55,191 nt of DNA from Planctomycetota bacterium. GTDB lineage: Bacteria > Planctomycetota > UBA1135 > GCA-002686595. Below the pieces are notes generated by a model. It did not search any database. It was not told where the DNA came from and saw only the letters and a program-made list of their open reading frames with translations. The position numbers and the translations under genes were made by a program. The number at the start of each line of letters is the position of its first letter. The first letter of the stretch is position 1. The stretch lies in NCBI GenBank assembly GCA_029212845.1, contig JARGPD010000006.1:5799-60989 (forward strand), written 5' to 3'. Below, piece after piece: positions 1 to 7,083 of this stretch.

Positions 1-75
1 GACATGGGCGCGCACCACCGCGAGCTCGAGAACGGCCTGCTGTTCGAGGACGCCGGCACGCCTGGCTCGGTCTGA
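1..75 (+). CDS. 3' end of an unidentified CDS (partial)
   Basis: Frame 1 is open from the window edge to a TGA and encodes the last 24 residues of a protein ending GTPGSV. The stop lies 5 bases before the GTG of the D-Ala-D-Ala ligase, so the two genes are probably co-transcribed. A cell-wall role is plausible from the neighbour, but the fragment has no recognisable motif. Confidence 0.55.
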   Translation, partial: DMGAHHRELENGLLFEDAGTPGSV

Positions 76-80
76 TCCCG

Positions 81-1160
81 GTGAGCGGGACCCAGCCACT
101 CTGCGTGGGGATCCTCGCCGGCGGTGCCACCGGCGAGCGCGAGGTCTCCCTAAAGACGGGCACGGCCGTCGAGGCCGCGCTACGAGACCGCGGTCACCGA
201 ACGATCCTGGTCGAGCTCGGTCCAGCGGCAGGCCGCCCGCGGTGGAGCGTGGCCGGCAAGGAGGGGAGCCCGCTCGAGGTGCTGGCCGGTCCGCTCGCTG
301 GGGTGGACGTGTTCTTCCTCGCCCTTCACGGTGGGGCAGGTGAGGGCGGGACCCTGCAGGGCTTCCTCGAGACCCTCGGCCTGGCCTACACCGGGTCGGG
401 GGTCGGGGCTTCGGCCCTGTGCCTGGACAAGCAGGGCTTCCTCCAGCAGCTGGAGCACGCGGGGCTGCGGACGGCCCCGCGGGTCCTCGTCCCGCACGAT
501 GCCAGCGAGCAAGAGCTACGAGACCTGCACGCGGCGGCGCTCGATCTTCCCGGCGCAGAGCATGGGCTGGTGGTCAAGCCACGCTGCGGCGGCTCCTCGG
601 TCGCGACCACCTGCCTGGCACCAGGTCCGGGCTTGGTGGGGGATCTGGCCGCAGCGATCGCGGCAGTGCGCGCGCAACCGGGTGGGGCGGACGACGCGGT
701 CGTCGAGGTCCGCATCGTCGGCCTCGAGGCCAGCTGCGGGGTGCTCGAGGACTCGAGCGGACAGCCGCGCGCCTTGCCCCCGATCGAGATCCGACCCAAG
801 GCGGGCGGCTTCTTCGACTACGAGGAGAAGTACGCCGAGGACGGAGCCCTCGAGTTCTGCCCACCTGTCGCGATCCCCGAGGGGGTCCAGGCGCGCATTC
901 AAGAGCTGGCCATGCTGGTTCACCGGGTGACCGGCTGCGCTGGCTACTCCCGGGTCGACTTCATGCTGCCTGGCCTGACCGTCGCGGGCGGCGGCCCCAT
1001 CGACTGCGAGCCTGTGCTGCTCGAGTCGAACACCCTGCCGGGCTTGACCCCACGCTCGCTCCTGCCCAAGGAGGCCATCGAGGCGGGCCTCAGCTTCGGC
1101 GAGCTGTGCGAAGCGATCTGCCATGCTGGCCTGCGCGCCCACCCACGCCGGGGTCACTAG
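81..1160 (+). CDS. ddl: D-alanine--D-alanine ligase (ATP-grasp)
   Basis: A 359-aa cytoplasmic ATP-grasp ligase that joins two D-alanines for the peptidoglycan stem peptide. Visible family motifs, in order, are an N-terminal GGATGEREVSLKTG, HGGAGEGGTLQG (the usual HGxxGEDG loop, here with G for D), YTGSGVGASALCLDK, the ATP-binding VVKPRCGGSSV, and C-terminal SRVDF and ESNTLPGLTP, which hold metal- and substrate-binding residues. Length is typical. The start is a GTG just after the preceding stop; no better in-frame ATG precedes the first motif. With PBP4 at the other end of the window it argues for a peptidoglycan-containing cell. The substitutions in the HGxxGEDG loop are modest, and I still expect activity. 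Confidence 0.93.
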   Translation: MSGTQPLCVGILAGGATGEREVSLKTGTAVEAALRDRGHRTILVELGPAAGRPRWSVAGKEGSPLEVLAGPLAGVDVFFLALHGGAGEGGTLQGFLETLGLAYTGSGVGASALCLDKQGFLQQLEHAGLRTAPRVLVPHDASEQELRDLHAAALDLPGAEHGLVVKPRCGGSSVATTCLAPGPGLVGDLAAAIAAVRAQPGGADDAVVEVRIVGLEASCGVLEDSSGQPRALPPIEIRPKAGGFFDYEEKYAEDGALEFCPPVAIPEGVQARIQELAMLVHRVTGCAGYSRVDFMLPGLTVAGGGPIDCEPVLLESNTLPGLTPRSLLPKEAIEAGLSFGELCEAICHAGLRAHPRRGH

Positions 1161-1233
1161 GGCGGCCAAGGCCCTTGCATGCACCGCGACCTTGGGGCAG
1201 AGTAGCGCCCCGCAGCGGACGAACCGTGGACAC

Positions 1234-1320
1234 GCCAGGGTGGCGGAATTGGTAGACGCGATGGATTCAAAATCCATTTCCCTCACGGGAGTAGGGGTTC
1301 GATTCCCCTTCCTGGTACCA
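1234..1320 (+). tRNA. tRNA-Leu (anticodon CAA)
   Basis: An 87-base type II tRNA. The acceptor GCCAGGG pairs with TCCTGGT (two G-U pairs), followed by discriminator A and an encoded CCA. The anticodon stem is ATGGA/TCCAT around loop TTCAAAA, with anticodon CAA at 1268-1270, which reads UUG. A long variable arm (CCCTCACGGGAG) and the T-arm GGGGTTCGATTCCCC are both present. It lies 73 bases after ddl and about 38 bases before the next gene, with no clear terminator in between. Confidence 0.97.
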
Positions 1321-1358
1321 CGTGTCCGGTGGCTCGCCGCGAGCAAGGAGCTTCGAGC

Positions 1359-1949
1359 ATGAACGCGGACACGCCACTGGTGGAACTGCTGCTACCGCGC
1401 CTCTTGGCGCGCCTGACGCCGCTCGCGGCGCGCATCCAGGTCCTGGTCACGGGTGCCGGCGCCGCGGAGTCGGCCGATGCTTGGGTCGTGGCCACCCAAG
1501 GCGTCGATCCCGTAGGAGCGCCCGGAGACGGTGAGCTCGAGCGCTTGCGCGAGGAGGTGGACCGCTTGGGCTGGGCCCTCGGGCGCGTGACCGCGGCGGC
1601 GGATGCCGACGCGATGGGGCCGCGCCATCGGCAGAACGGCCTGGCCGTGCTGCTGGCCGAAGTGGAGGAGCTCTGCGTGGTGGGGGAGCTGCCTGGGTTG
1701 GCGCCCGGCGGCCGTGAGCTCTGGATCGCCGCAGCGTTGGTCGCCGCCCAGCCCTGCGACGTCTTGAGCGCAGCGGTGGCGGGTGGCTGGAGGTTCACCT
1801 GGAGCGGGGCGGCCGACCTGGGCCAAAAGGCGTGCTACACCCGCCTCCGGGACTCCGATGCGCAGCTCGAACACTCCGCAGGCACGTGGAGCCTTGATGT
1901 CCCGGCCGCTTGGCTGCACGATGGACCACTCTCCGACGACCCGACCTGA
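1359..1949 (+). CDS. Hypothetical protein with histidine-kinase DHp-like H-box
   Basis: A 196-aa predicted cytoplasmic protein. I chose the ATG at 1359 over the longer GTG ORF at 1329 because AAGGAG sits 8 bases upstream of it. No full domain is recognised. Residues around 95-110 (RHRQNGLAVLLAEVEEL) resemble the H-box helix of HisKA/DHp domains, where the pattern is often RHxxNNPLaxxxxE. The C-terminal half (VAGGWRFTWSG onward) shows no clear N, G1 or G2 ATP-binding boxes. It may be a stand-alone phosphotransfer-like or degenerate kinase protein; that is inference. It is 12 bases upstream of the Nfu-like gene, probably in the same transcript. Confidence 0.7.
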   Translation: MNADTPLVELLLPRLLARLTPLAARIQVLVTGAGAAESADAWVVATQGVDPVGAPGDGELERLREEVDRLGWALGRVTAAADADAMGPRHRQNGLAVLLAEVEELCVVGELPGLAPGGRELWIAAALVAAQPCDVLSAAVAGGWRFTWSGAADLGQKACYTRLRDSDAQLEHSAGTWSLDVPAAWLHDGPLSDDPT

Positions 1950-1961
1950 CCCCGAGCAACT

Positions 1962-2252
1962 ATGGGACTCCTTGATATCCTCAACAACCTGGGCGGCGGG
2001 CCTGACAAGAGCCCGGCCGAGGGCGACGCGGCACGCATCGCCGAGGTCGAGGTGGTGCTCAACGAGGTTCGACCGAGCCTCGAGATGGATGGCGGCGGAG
2101 TCCAGCTCGTGCGCATCGACGACGACGGCGTCGTCCACCTGCGGATGTTCGGCGCCTGCTCCGGCTGCCACGCCCAGGGCATGACCTTGCACGACGGGAT
2201 CGAACCACGGCTGGCGCGCTTGCCCTGGTTCACGGGCGTCAAGTCGCTCTAG
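1962..2252 (+). CDS. NifU C-terminal (Nfu)-type Fe-S cluster scaffold
   Basis: A 96-aa protein that is essentially a NifU C-terminal domain. Hallmarks are VRPSLEMDGGGVQLV, then FGACSGCHAQGMTLHDGIE, carrying the CxxC that binds a transient Fe-S cluster at a dimer interface. Family role: carrier or scaffold delivering Fe-S clusters to client proteins in the cytoplasm. Plausible clients in this window include SdhB, though it is not adjacent. The N-terminal 25 residues are a short variable extension. A strong hairpin follows the stop. Confidence 0.88.
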   Translation: MGLLDILNNLGGGPDKSPAEGDAARIAEVEVVLNEVRPSLEMDGGGVQLVRIDDDGVVHLRMFGACSGCHAQGMTLHDGIEPRLARLPWFTGVKSL

Positions 2253-2282
2253 CTCCCTCGCGGGACGGCGCTAGCGAAGAAC

Positions 2283-2323
2283 GAAGGCGCGCGCCGACCC
2301 AGGGGTTGGCGCGCGCCTCCTTC
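2283..2323. terminator. Strong bidirectional terminator hairpin
   Basis: AGGCGCGCGCCGACC and GGTTGGCGCGCGCCT form a 15-bp arm (one G-U) around loop CAGG, flanked by GAAGG and CCTTC that extend the stem. It sits between the convergent Nfu gene (+) and beta-propeller gene (-). There is no long U-tract, as often seen in GC-rich genomes. Confidence 0.75.
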
Positions 2324-2340
2324 GATCCCGACTCGGTCGC

Positions 2341-3669
2341 CTAGAAGGGAGCGCTGGTCGAGGTCCCGAGGATGTCGAAGAGGTTCGTGTCCAGCAGGAT
2401 CGCCTGCAGGGTCACGAGGCCGGCGAAGCTGCCGGGGTTGAGGAAGCTCGTGCTGCTCGTGCCAGCACCGTCCACGGGCAAGACGCCGCCGAAGACCTGG
2501 AGGGAGCCGAGGTCCAAGCCGGTGAAGAGCGTCGGGACGACGCCCGCGAGGCTGTAGGCGCTCTCGGTGCCGGAGACCAGCGCCGTGGGACCGAAGAACA
2601 GGAGCGCGCCGCCGCCCGGCTCTGCACCGTTCACGGTGATGTCCACGGTGCCTGCTCCGGAGAGGCCGGCGCCGGAGAGCTGCAGCTCTGGGCGCTTCGC
2701 CTGGACCTCGTTCCGCACGGCCGGGTTCACGAAGTCGGTCGTCGTGTAGAACAGGCGCGCATCGTCTGCGGGCTGGTAGGCCCGCAGCTCGGGCGCGGCG
2801 ATGCCGGACTGCACCTCGAGGTTCGACATCCAGTTGAAGGTCTGGCCGTCGACCAAGGGCGCGCCAGAGGCGGGCCCGCCGGTGATCGCCCAGACGCGGT
2901 TGGCACCCGTGCTGAAGTTGTTCTCGATCATGTAGGCATGGCCGGTGCGCTTGTCGACGACGAGGGACGAAGCCCCGTCGTAGCCGGTCGCGAAGGGGAT
3001 CGCGTCGGTGAGTCCGAGGCAGGCCCCGAGGGTGCAGTCGGCCATCGCGAGGTCCGCCGCGGAGAACAGCAGCACGTCGGTCGAGCCCGCGGGCGCGGGG
3101 AACAGGTCCGAGATCGTGGCGTAGTAGAGGTTGCCGAGGGCATCGACGCCGATCGGGCCCGAGGCACCGGGCAGCTGGGCGAGCTCGGTGACGGCGCCAG
3201 TCGTGGTGTCCAAGCGGAGCAGGCTGTTGCCGGAGCCGAAGCCACCGATCGCGGCGCTCAGGTAGTAGTCCCCGCTGGCCGAGAAGGCCCCGTCGTAGTT
3301 GAAGACGATGTCGGCGAGCTGGGTCATGCCGCTGCCATCGAGGGCGACGCGGAAGACCGGGTTGGGCGTGGCGCTGCTGTCCGTGCGGCCGACGATGGCG
3401 AAGGTCTCGGTCGGATCGATGTCGAAGCAGCCACCAAAGAGGCTGCTCGGGAAGACGCCGAGGTTCTGGACGAAGGTGCCGTCCGCGCTCCAGCGATCGA
3501 CACCCACGGAGTCCACCGTGATGATGTCGCCGCTGCTGAGGGTGCGGCTGGAGGAGCCGCCGGGCAGCACCTGGGGGGATGCCGCGACGCCCTGATCGAG
3601 GACGTCGGTGGCGAGGGCGGGGGAGGTGCAGAGGAGGCCCACGAAGAGGGCCGATGTGGTGAGGTTCAT
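2341..3669 (-). CDS. Secreted beta-propeller protein under cobalamin riboswitch control
   Basis: A 442-aa secreted protein. A Sec signal peptide covers about residues 1-20 (cleavage near PALA|TD). Residues about 45-320 are repeated beta-strand blades of NHL/SMP-30-like character (for example GPIGVDALGNLYYAT and GYDGASSLVVDKRTGHAYM), consistent with a beta-propeller. The last ~110 residues form an Ig-like region ending with LQAILLD and a short tail, resembling C-terminal domains of many secreted planctomycete proteins. The gene begins about 130 bases downstream of a complete cobalamin riboswitch on the same strand, so its expression should fall when B12 is abundant. BtuG, a surface B12-binding protein of Bacteroides, is also a beta-propeller; a B12-capture role is therefore an attractive inference, not a homology call. 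No clear Shine-Dalgarno precedes the ATG. Confidence 0.85.
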   Translation of the reverse strand: MNLTTSALFVGLLCTSPALATDVLDQGVAASPQVLPGGSSSRTLSSGDIITVDSVGVDRWSADGTFVQNLGVFPSSLFGGCFDIDPTETFAIVGRTDSSATPNPVFRVALDGSGMTQLADIVFNYDGAFSASGDYYLSAAIGGFGSGNSLLRLDTTTGAVTELAQLPGASGPIGVDALGNLYYATISDLFPAPAGSTDVLLFSAADLAMADCTLGACLGLTDAIPFATGYDGASSLVVDKRTGHAYMIENNFSTGANRVWAITGGPASGAPLVDGQTFNWMSNLEVQSGIAAPELRAYQPADDARLFYTTTDFVNPAVRNEVQAKRPELQLSGAGLSGAGTVDITVNGAEPGGGALLFFGPTALVSGTESAYSLAGVVPTLFTGLDLGSLQVFGGVLPVDGAGTSSTSFLNPGSFAGLVTLQAILLDTNLFDILGTSTSAPF

Positions 3670-3739
3670 CTTGAGGTAATGGGGTTCGATGACCGCGTCG
3701 AACCGGAGACCTCTGCAGGCCGCTCACCATGGGGCTCTG

Positions 3740-3756
3740 GGACCACGGAGTGGTCC
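3740..3756 (-). promoter_or_regulatory. Hairpin between riboswitch aptamer and start codon
   Basis: GGACCAC TCC GTGGTCC is a perfect 7-bp stem with a 3-base loop, in the leader between the B12 aptamer and the beta-propeller ATG. It may be part of the expression platform. It has no U-tract, so an intrinsic-terminator mechanism is not evident. Confidence 0.4.
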
Positions 3757-3798
3757 TGCCTTGGGGTGCGCGGCCTCCTTCGGGCCCCGGGGATCCCT

Positions 3799-3973
3799 GC
3801 ACTTGGGTGGATATCCTGACTCGCCCATCCACCGCGCGGAGGCCTTCCCGGGCAAGCTGCCCAGTGACCGAAGGGGAGGACCCTTCTCCGGACCAAGGTC
3901 CGGCTCGCACGGCAACGAGCTCACAGTGGCGGGACCGTGCAGGATTCCAACCTGCTTCCCCAACACCAAGTGC
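3799..3973 (-). ncRNA. Cobalamin (adenosylcobalamin-type) riboswitch aptamer
   Basis: Read on the minus strand, the element opens with GCACTTGG and closes with CCAAGTGC, a perfect 8-bp P1. Inside are the hallmark segments GGGAAGCAGGTTGGAATCC, GGTCCCGCCACTGTGAGC, GTCACTGGGCAGC...GGGAAGGCC, and the B12 box CGAGTCAGGATATCCACC. Order and spacing match the cobalamin riboswitch family. It lies in the leader of the minus-strand beta-propeller gene; nothing else on that strand is close enough to be the target. The flanking bases 3974-4109 and 3670-3739 show no other recognised feature. Confidence 0.96.
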
Positions 3974-4109
3974 AACTATTGCGTACCCGCGCATCTTACC
4001 GGGTCCCCCGTCCCGGGTGTTGCTCCGACTCCAAGAGCGTTGCTCACCGGCAGGCCGCTGCCTGACCCCAAGTCCCTGAAGCCAACCCCCTTGCGCGCCC
4101 AGGCCTGAC

Positions 4110-4127
4110 GCTCGAAATCGTTCGAGC
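4110..4127. repeat. Perfect 18-bp inverted repeat upstream of the cytochrome lipoprotein
   Basis: GCTCGAA ATCG TTCGAGC forms a perfect 7-bp stem with a 4-base spacer, 67 bases before the ATG of the tetraheme lipoprotein and well upstream of the riboswitch on the other strand. It could be an operator or an RNA hairpin. The remainder of 3974-4194 shows nothing I recognise. Confidence 0.4.
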
Positions 4128-4194
4128 CGGCCGCCTGCTCGCGCTCGCCGGGCAGCTAGACTTGGCCCGTCCGATCTGCATCCCCCCAGCTCCC

Positions 4195-6375
4195 ATGCCC
4201 AGCTCACCGACCCGCAGCAAGCTCGCCCTCTTCCTCGTTGCCTTCGCGTCCGTCGCGATCCTGGCGCTCCCCGGATGCAAGGAAGACCCGACCAGCCAGC
4301 CGTCGGACCTGACGCTGCTCTACACGGGCAACGTGCACGGGTACATCGAGCCGTGTGGTTGCGCGGCCGGTCAGATCGGCGGCATCGATCGCATCGCGGG
4401 TTACGTCGGGGAGACCCTCGCCGACCTCGGTCCGCGAGGGCTGTTCATCGACACGGGAGACCTCCTGGCCTCGGGCCCGCCGACCGAGGAGCTGACCGTG
4501 CAGCAGCTGCGCATCAAGGCGCGGGGCTTCTTCGAGGTCTGGGCCGAGCTCGGCTGCTCCGCGATCGCCCTCGGCGAGGCCGAGGTCGCCCTAGGCGTGC
4601 GCGAGGTGGCGGCCCTCGCCGACGAGTTCCAAGTGCCCGTCCTGTGCGCCAACATCGTGGACGCCCAGGGCCAGAGTCCCCTGCCGGACTGGGTGATCGT
4701 CGAGCGCGGTGGCCTCAAGGTGGGGGTCTTCAGCGTGCTCGCGGGGACCTTGAACGAGGTGGCACCGAAGAAGAAGCCGGTGGATCGCAGGCGCTACCAG
4801 ATCTCCAAGCTGTTGCGGGCCCAGGGCCTGACCCTGGAGCCGTGGAAGGTGCGTGCCGCCGAGGTGATCGCGGAGCTTCGACCCCAGGTCGATGTGCTGG
4901 TCTGCGCCTCGCACCTCGGCTACGACAACAACGTGCTGCTGGCCGAGGCGCACCCCGAGCTCGACATGATCGTCGGTGGGCACTTCGGCAGCAGCAGCGG
5001 GCAGACGGACGTGATCGCCGGCACGCCGGTGCTGACCACGCGCATCAACGGCAGCCGGGTCGGGCGCATGGACTGGTGGCTGCCCAACCCAGGCGAGTAC
5101 CTCGCCAACGAGCGCGATGGCACCACCGGCGAGCTGGTCGACGTCTCGATGCGCGCCGAAGCCGAGATCGAGCTCGAGGTGGCCATCCAGGCCTACAGCG
5201 ACCTGGCTGGCATGGAGCGCAAGTACGGCACGGCCGAGTGGGAGCGCAAGCTGGCGACCCAGGAGGCGATGTACGAGCTCGCACTCGAGCGCCTGCGTGA
5301 GCTCGAGCCGGTCGGAGAGGTCAACCGCTTCGCCCACAACCAGGTCCCCATGCACCGCGGGGTCACGCGCAGCAACGAAGCCCTCGCCGCCGTGGACGAG
5401 TACCACCGCGCCACGACGGCCTACTGGCAGGCACGCGACGCCGAGTCGCCCGACCTCGGACCCCACCAGCGCGCCTTCGTCGGCCCAGAGAACTGCACCG
5501 CCTGCCACCCCGAGCAGGTCGAGTTCTGGCTGGGCACGCGCCACAGCCGCGCCTTCGCGACCCTCGAGGCCACCAGCCAGGCCTACGACGCTGAGTGCAT
5601 CGGCTGCCACACCGTGGGCTTCCAGGTGCAAGGCGGCTTCGACCTGCCGACGCGCTCGGAGGGCTTCCAGAACGTGCAGTGCGCGGCGTGTCACGGAGCT
5701 GGCGCCGCCCATGTCGCGGGCGGCAAGAGCTACCTGCTGAAGGGCCTGATCAACAACGGCATGAACGGCTGCGCACGCTGCCATCAAGGTGAGCACGACC
5801 CGACCTTCGAGCAGACCGGCGCCGAGAAGCTGCTCAGGGTCATGTGCCCGCCGATCTTGCCGGCTGGCATGCACACCTCCGCCATGGATGCTGCCTACCT
5901 CGAAGGCGCGACCGAGCTCCGACGCCGGGAGAACCCCAACTGGGACGTGGTCTCGCGCGCCTACAACGAAGCTGGCGAGCTCGAGCTGGCCCTCGAGGTC
6001 GCCAAGGAGTGGGTCGCCGCCCGACCGGGCAACATCCCAGCGCGGCTCAATCTGGCCGAGCGCGCGATCAACAGCGAGGACTACCAGCTCGCGATCAAGA
6101 ACTATCGTCTCGTGACCCACAACCAGCCGGACAACCCGCGCGGCTGGATGGGGCTCGCCATCTCCTTGTTCGAGCTCGAGCGCTTCGACGAATCCCTGGT
6201 CGCTGCCCGTGAGTGCTACGCCCTCTCGCCGAGCGAGTCGATGGCCGCACGCATCGTCGGGATGGGCCTGATGGCATGTGGCAAGCCCGACGAGGCGCGT
6301 GCTCACTTCGAGCGGCACCTAGGATTCCATCCCGAGCACGAGGGCTTCCTCGCCGACCTCATGAGCCAGCTCTAG
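4195..6375 (+). CDS. Lipoprotein fusing 5'-nucleotidase-like domain, tetraheme cytochrome and TPRs
   Basis: A 726-aa exported protein. The ATG at 4195 is preferred over the upstream TTG because it gives a lipoprotein signal with lipobox LPGC at about residue 26. Residues ~35-290 resemble the calcineurin-like/5'-nucleotidase fold (YTGNVHGYIEPCGC, FIDTGDLL, VGGHFGS), but the GNHE signature is GEAE and the first DxH is NxH, so metal binding and catalysis are doubtful. Residues ~425-545 carry four CxxCH heme sites (CTACH, CIGCH, CAACH, CARCH), as in cytochrome c-554 family proteins. The last ~120 residues look like TPR repeats. Role: probably periplasmic or outer-surface electron transfer; the partner is unknown. 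It is convergent with cvpA, 20 bases away. Confidence 0.88.
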   Translation: MPSSPTRSKLALFLVAFASVAILALPGCKEDPTSQPSDLTLLYTGNVHGYIEPCGCAAGQIGGIDRIAGYVGETLADLGPRGLFIDTGDLLASGPPTEELTVQQLRIKARGFFEVWAELGCSAIALGEAEVALGVREVAALADEFQVPVLCANIVDAQGQSPLPDWVIVERGGLKVGVFSVLAGTLNEVAPKKKPVDRRRYQISKLLRAQGLTLEPWKVRAAEVIAELRPQVDVLVCASHLGYDNNVLLAEAHPELDMIVGGHFGSSSGQTDVIAGTPVLTTRINGSRVGRMDWWLPNPGEYLANERDGTTGELVDVSMRAEAEIELEVAIQAYSDLAGMERKYGTAEWERKLATQEAMYELALERLRELEPVGEVNRFAHNQVPMHRGVTRSNEALAAVDEYHRATTAYWQARDAESPDLGPHQRAFVGPENCTACHPEQVEFWLGTRHSRAFATLEATSQAYDAECIGCHTVGFQVQGGFDLPTRSEGFQNVQCAACHGAGAAHVAGGKSYLLKGLINNGMNGCARCHQGEHDPTFEQTGAEKLLRVMCPPILPAGMHTSAMDAAYLEGATELRRRENPNWDVVSRAYNEAGELELALEVAKEWVAARPGNIPARLNLAERAINSEDYQLAIKNYRLVTHNQPDNPRGWMGLAISLFELERFDESLVAARECYALSPSESMAARIVGMGLMACGKPDEARAHFERHLGFHPEHEGFLADLMSQL

Positions 6376-6395
6376 CGAGCTGCCGTGTCCGTCCG

Positions 6396-6986
6396 CTAGT
6401 GAACGATCGGCTTGGGCAGACCGCCCGCGTTCAGCTGGGTACCGATCCAGGCACCTTGGTTGGAGTCCACGATCACCGGCCAGCGTTCGCCGAGCACCTC
6501 CATCAGGTTGGCGCTCCAGCTTCCGTCCAGGGTCGTAGCCAGCCAGTCGGCCGGTGCCAGCAGGCTCATCGCCGCCAAGAGGGCGCTGTGGATCAGGATT
6601 GCGGTGAGGGCTCCCGCCAAGCTGCCGGTCACGCGATCGACCAGGCCGAGCTGCAAGGACTCCAGGAGGGTCTTGCCGAGCTTGCCCAGCAGCACGGCGA
6701 TGGCGAGGGCCACGATGAAGATCACCAGCCAGGCGAGGCCCTGGGAGAAGCGCGGGTCGGTGATGTTGAAGGTGTCGGTGAGCAGCGGCTCGACCTGGGG
6801 ACTGAACAGGCGGGCTGCTGCGAAGGCGCCGATGAAGCCGACCATCCGGATGACTTGCCACCAGAGCCCGCGCCAGAAGCCGAGCACGAGGAAGATGGCC
6901 AAGAGGACGACGGCCAGCTTGTCGATCCAGGGAAGGGCGGTCAGGCTAGGCCCGCTCTCGGCGGCTTGGAGGAGGATCGGCTGCAT
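6396..6986 (-). CDS. CvpA family membrane protein
   Basis: A 196-aa integral membrane protein with about four hydrophobic segments (near residues 22-42, 47-63, 83-106 and 123-150). It shows the CvpA-family layout, including WIDKLAVVLLAIFLVLGFWRG at the first segment and a DRVTGSLAGAL turn before the last. Family members are linked to colicin V production, envelope stress and biofilm phenotypes; the molecular activity is unclear. The ~97 bases between its start and the divergent 583-aa gene should hold both promoters. Confidence 0.8.
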   Translation of the reverse strand: MQPILLQAAESGPSLTALPWIDKLAVVLLAIFLVLGFWRGLWWQVIRMVGFIGAFAAARLFSPQVEPLLTDTFNITDPRFSQGLAWLVIFIVALAIAVLLGKLGKTLLESLQLGLVDRVTGSLAGALTAILIHSALLAAMSLLAPADWLATTLDGSWSANLMEVLGERWPVIVDSNQGAWIGTQLNAGGLPKPIVH

Positions 6987-7065
6987 AGGTGGGGGAGTTC
7001 GAGGGGAGTGGGGGAGAGTCTACTACTTGGGATCCGCTGGTCGGCCCTTTCGCCCTCGTCGCCGC

Positions 7066-7071
7066 TACAAT
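7066..7071 (+). promoter_or_regulatory. Candidate -10 element (TACAAT)
   Basis: TACAAT matches the -10 consensus at 5 of 6 positions and lies 12 bases before the ATG at 7084, implying a nearly leaderless mRNA. No convincing -35 lies at 16-18 bases. Confidence 0.3.
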
Positions 7072-7083
7072 CCCCGCCCGCTG

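Noticed and set aside
1329-1358. GTG start at 1329 for the H-box-like protein
   Set aside because: The ATG at 1359 has an AAGGAG site at 8 bases, whereas the GTG lies just after the tRNA and has no such site.
3930-3975. tRNA-like T-arm appearance (ATTCCAACC region, plus strand)
   Set aside because: It does not fold as a tRNA; on the minus strand the same bases are the GGTTGGAATCC segment of the cobalamin riboswitch.
2249-4207. 652-aa minus-strand ORF
   Set aside because: It overlaps the beta-propeller gene in another frame and runs through the riboswitch; Arg/Pro-rich shadow translation.
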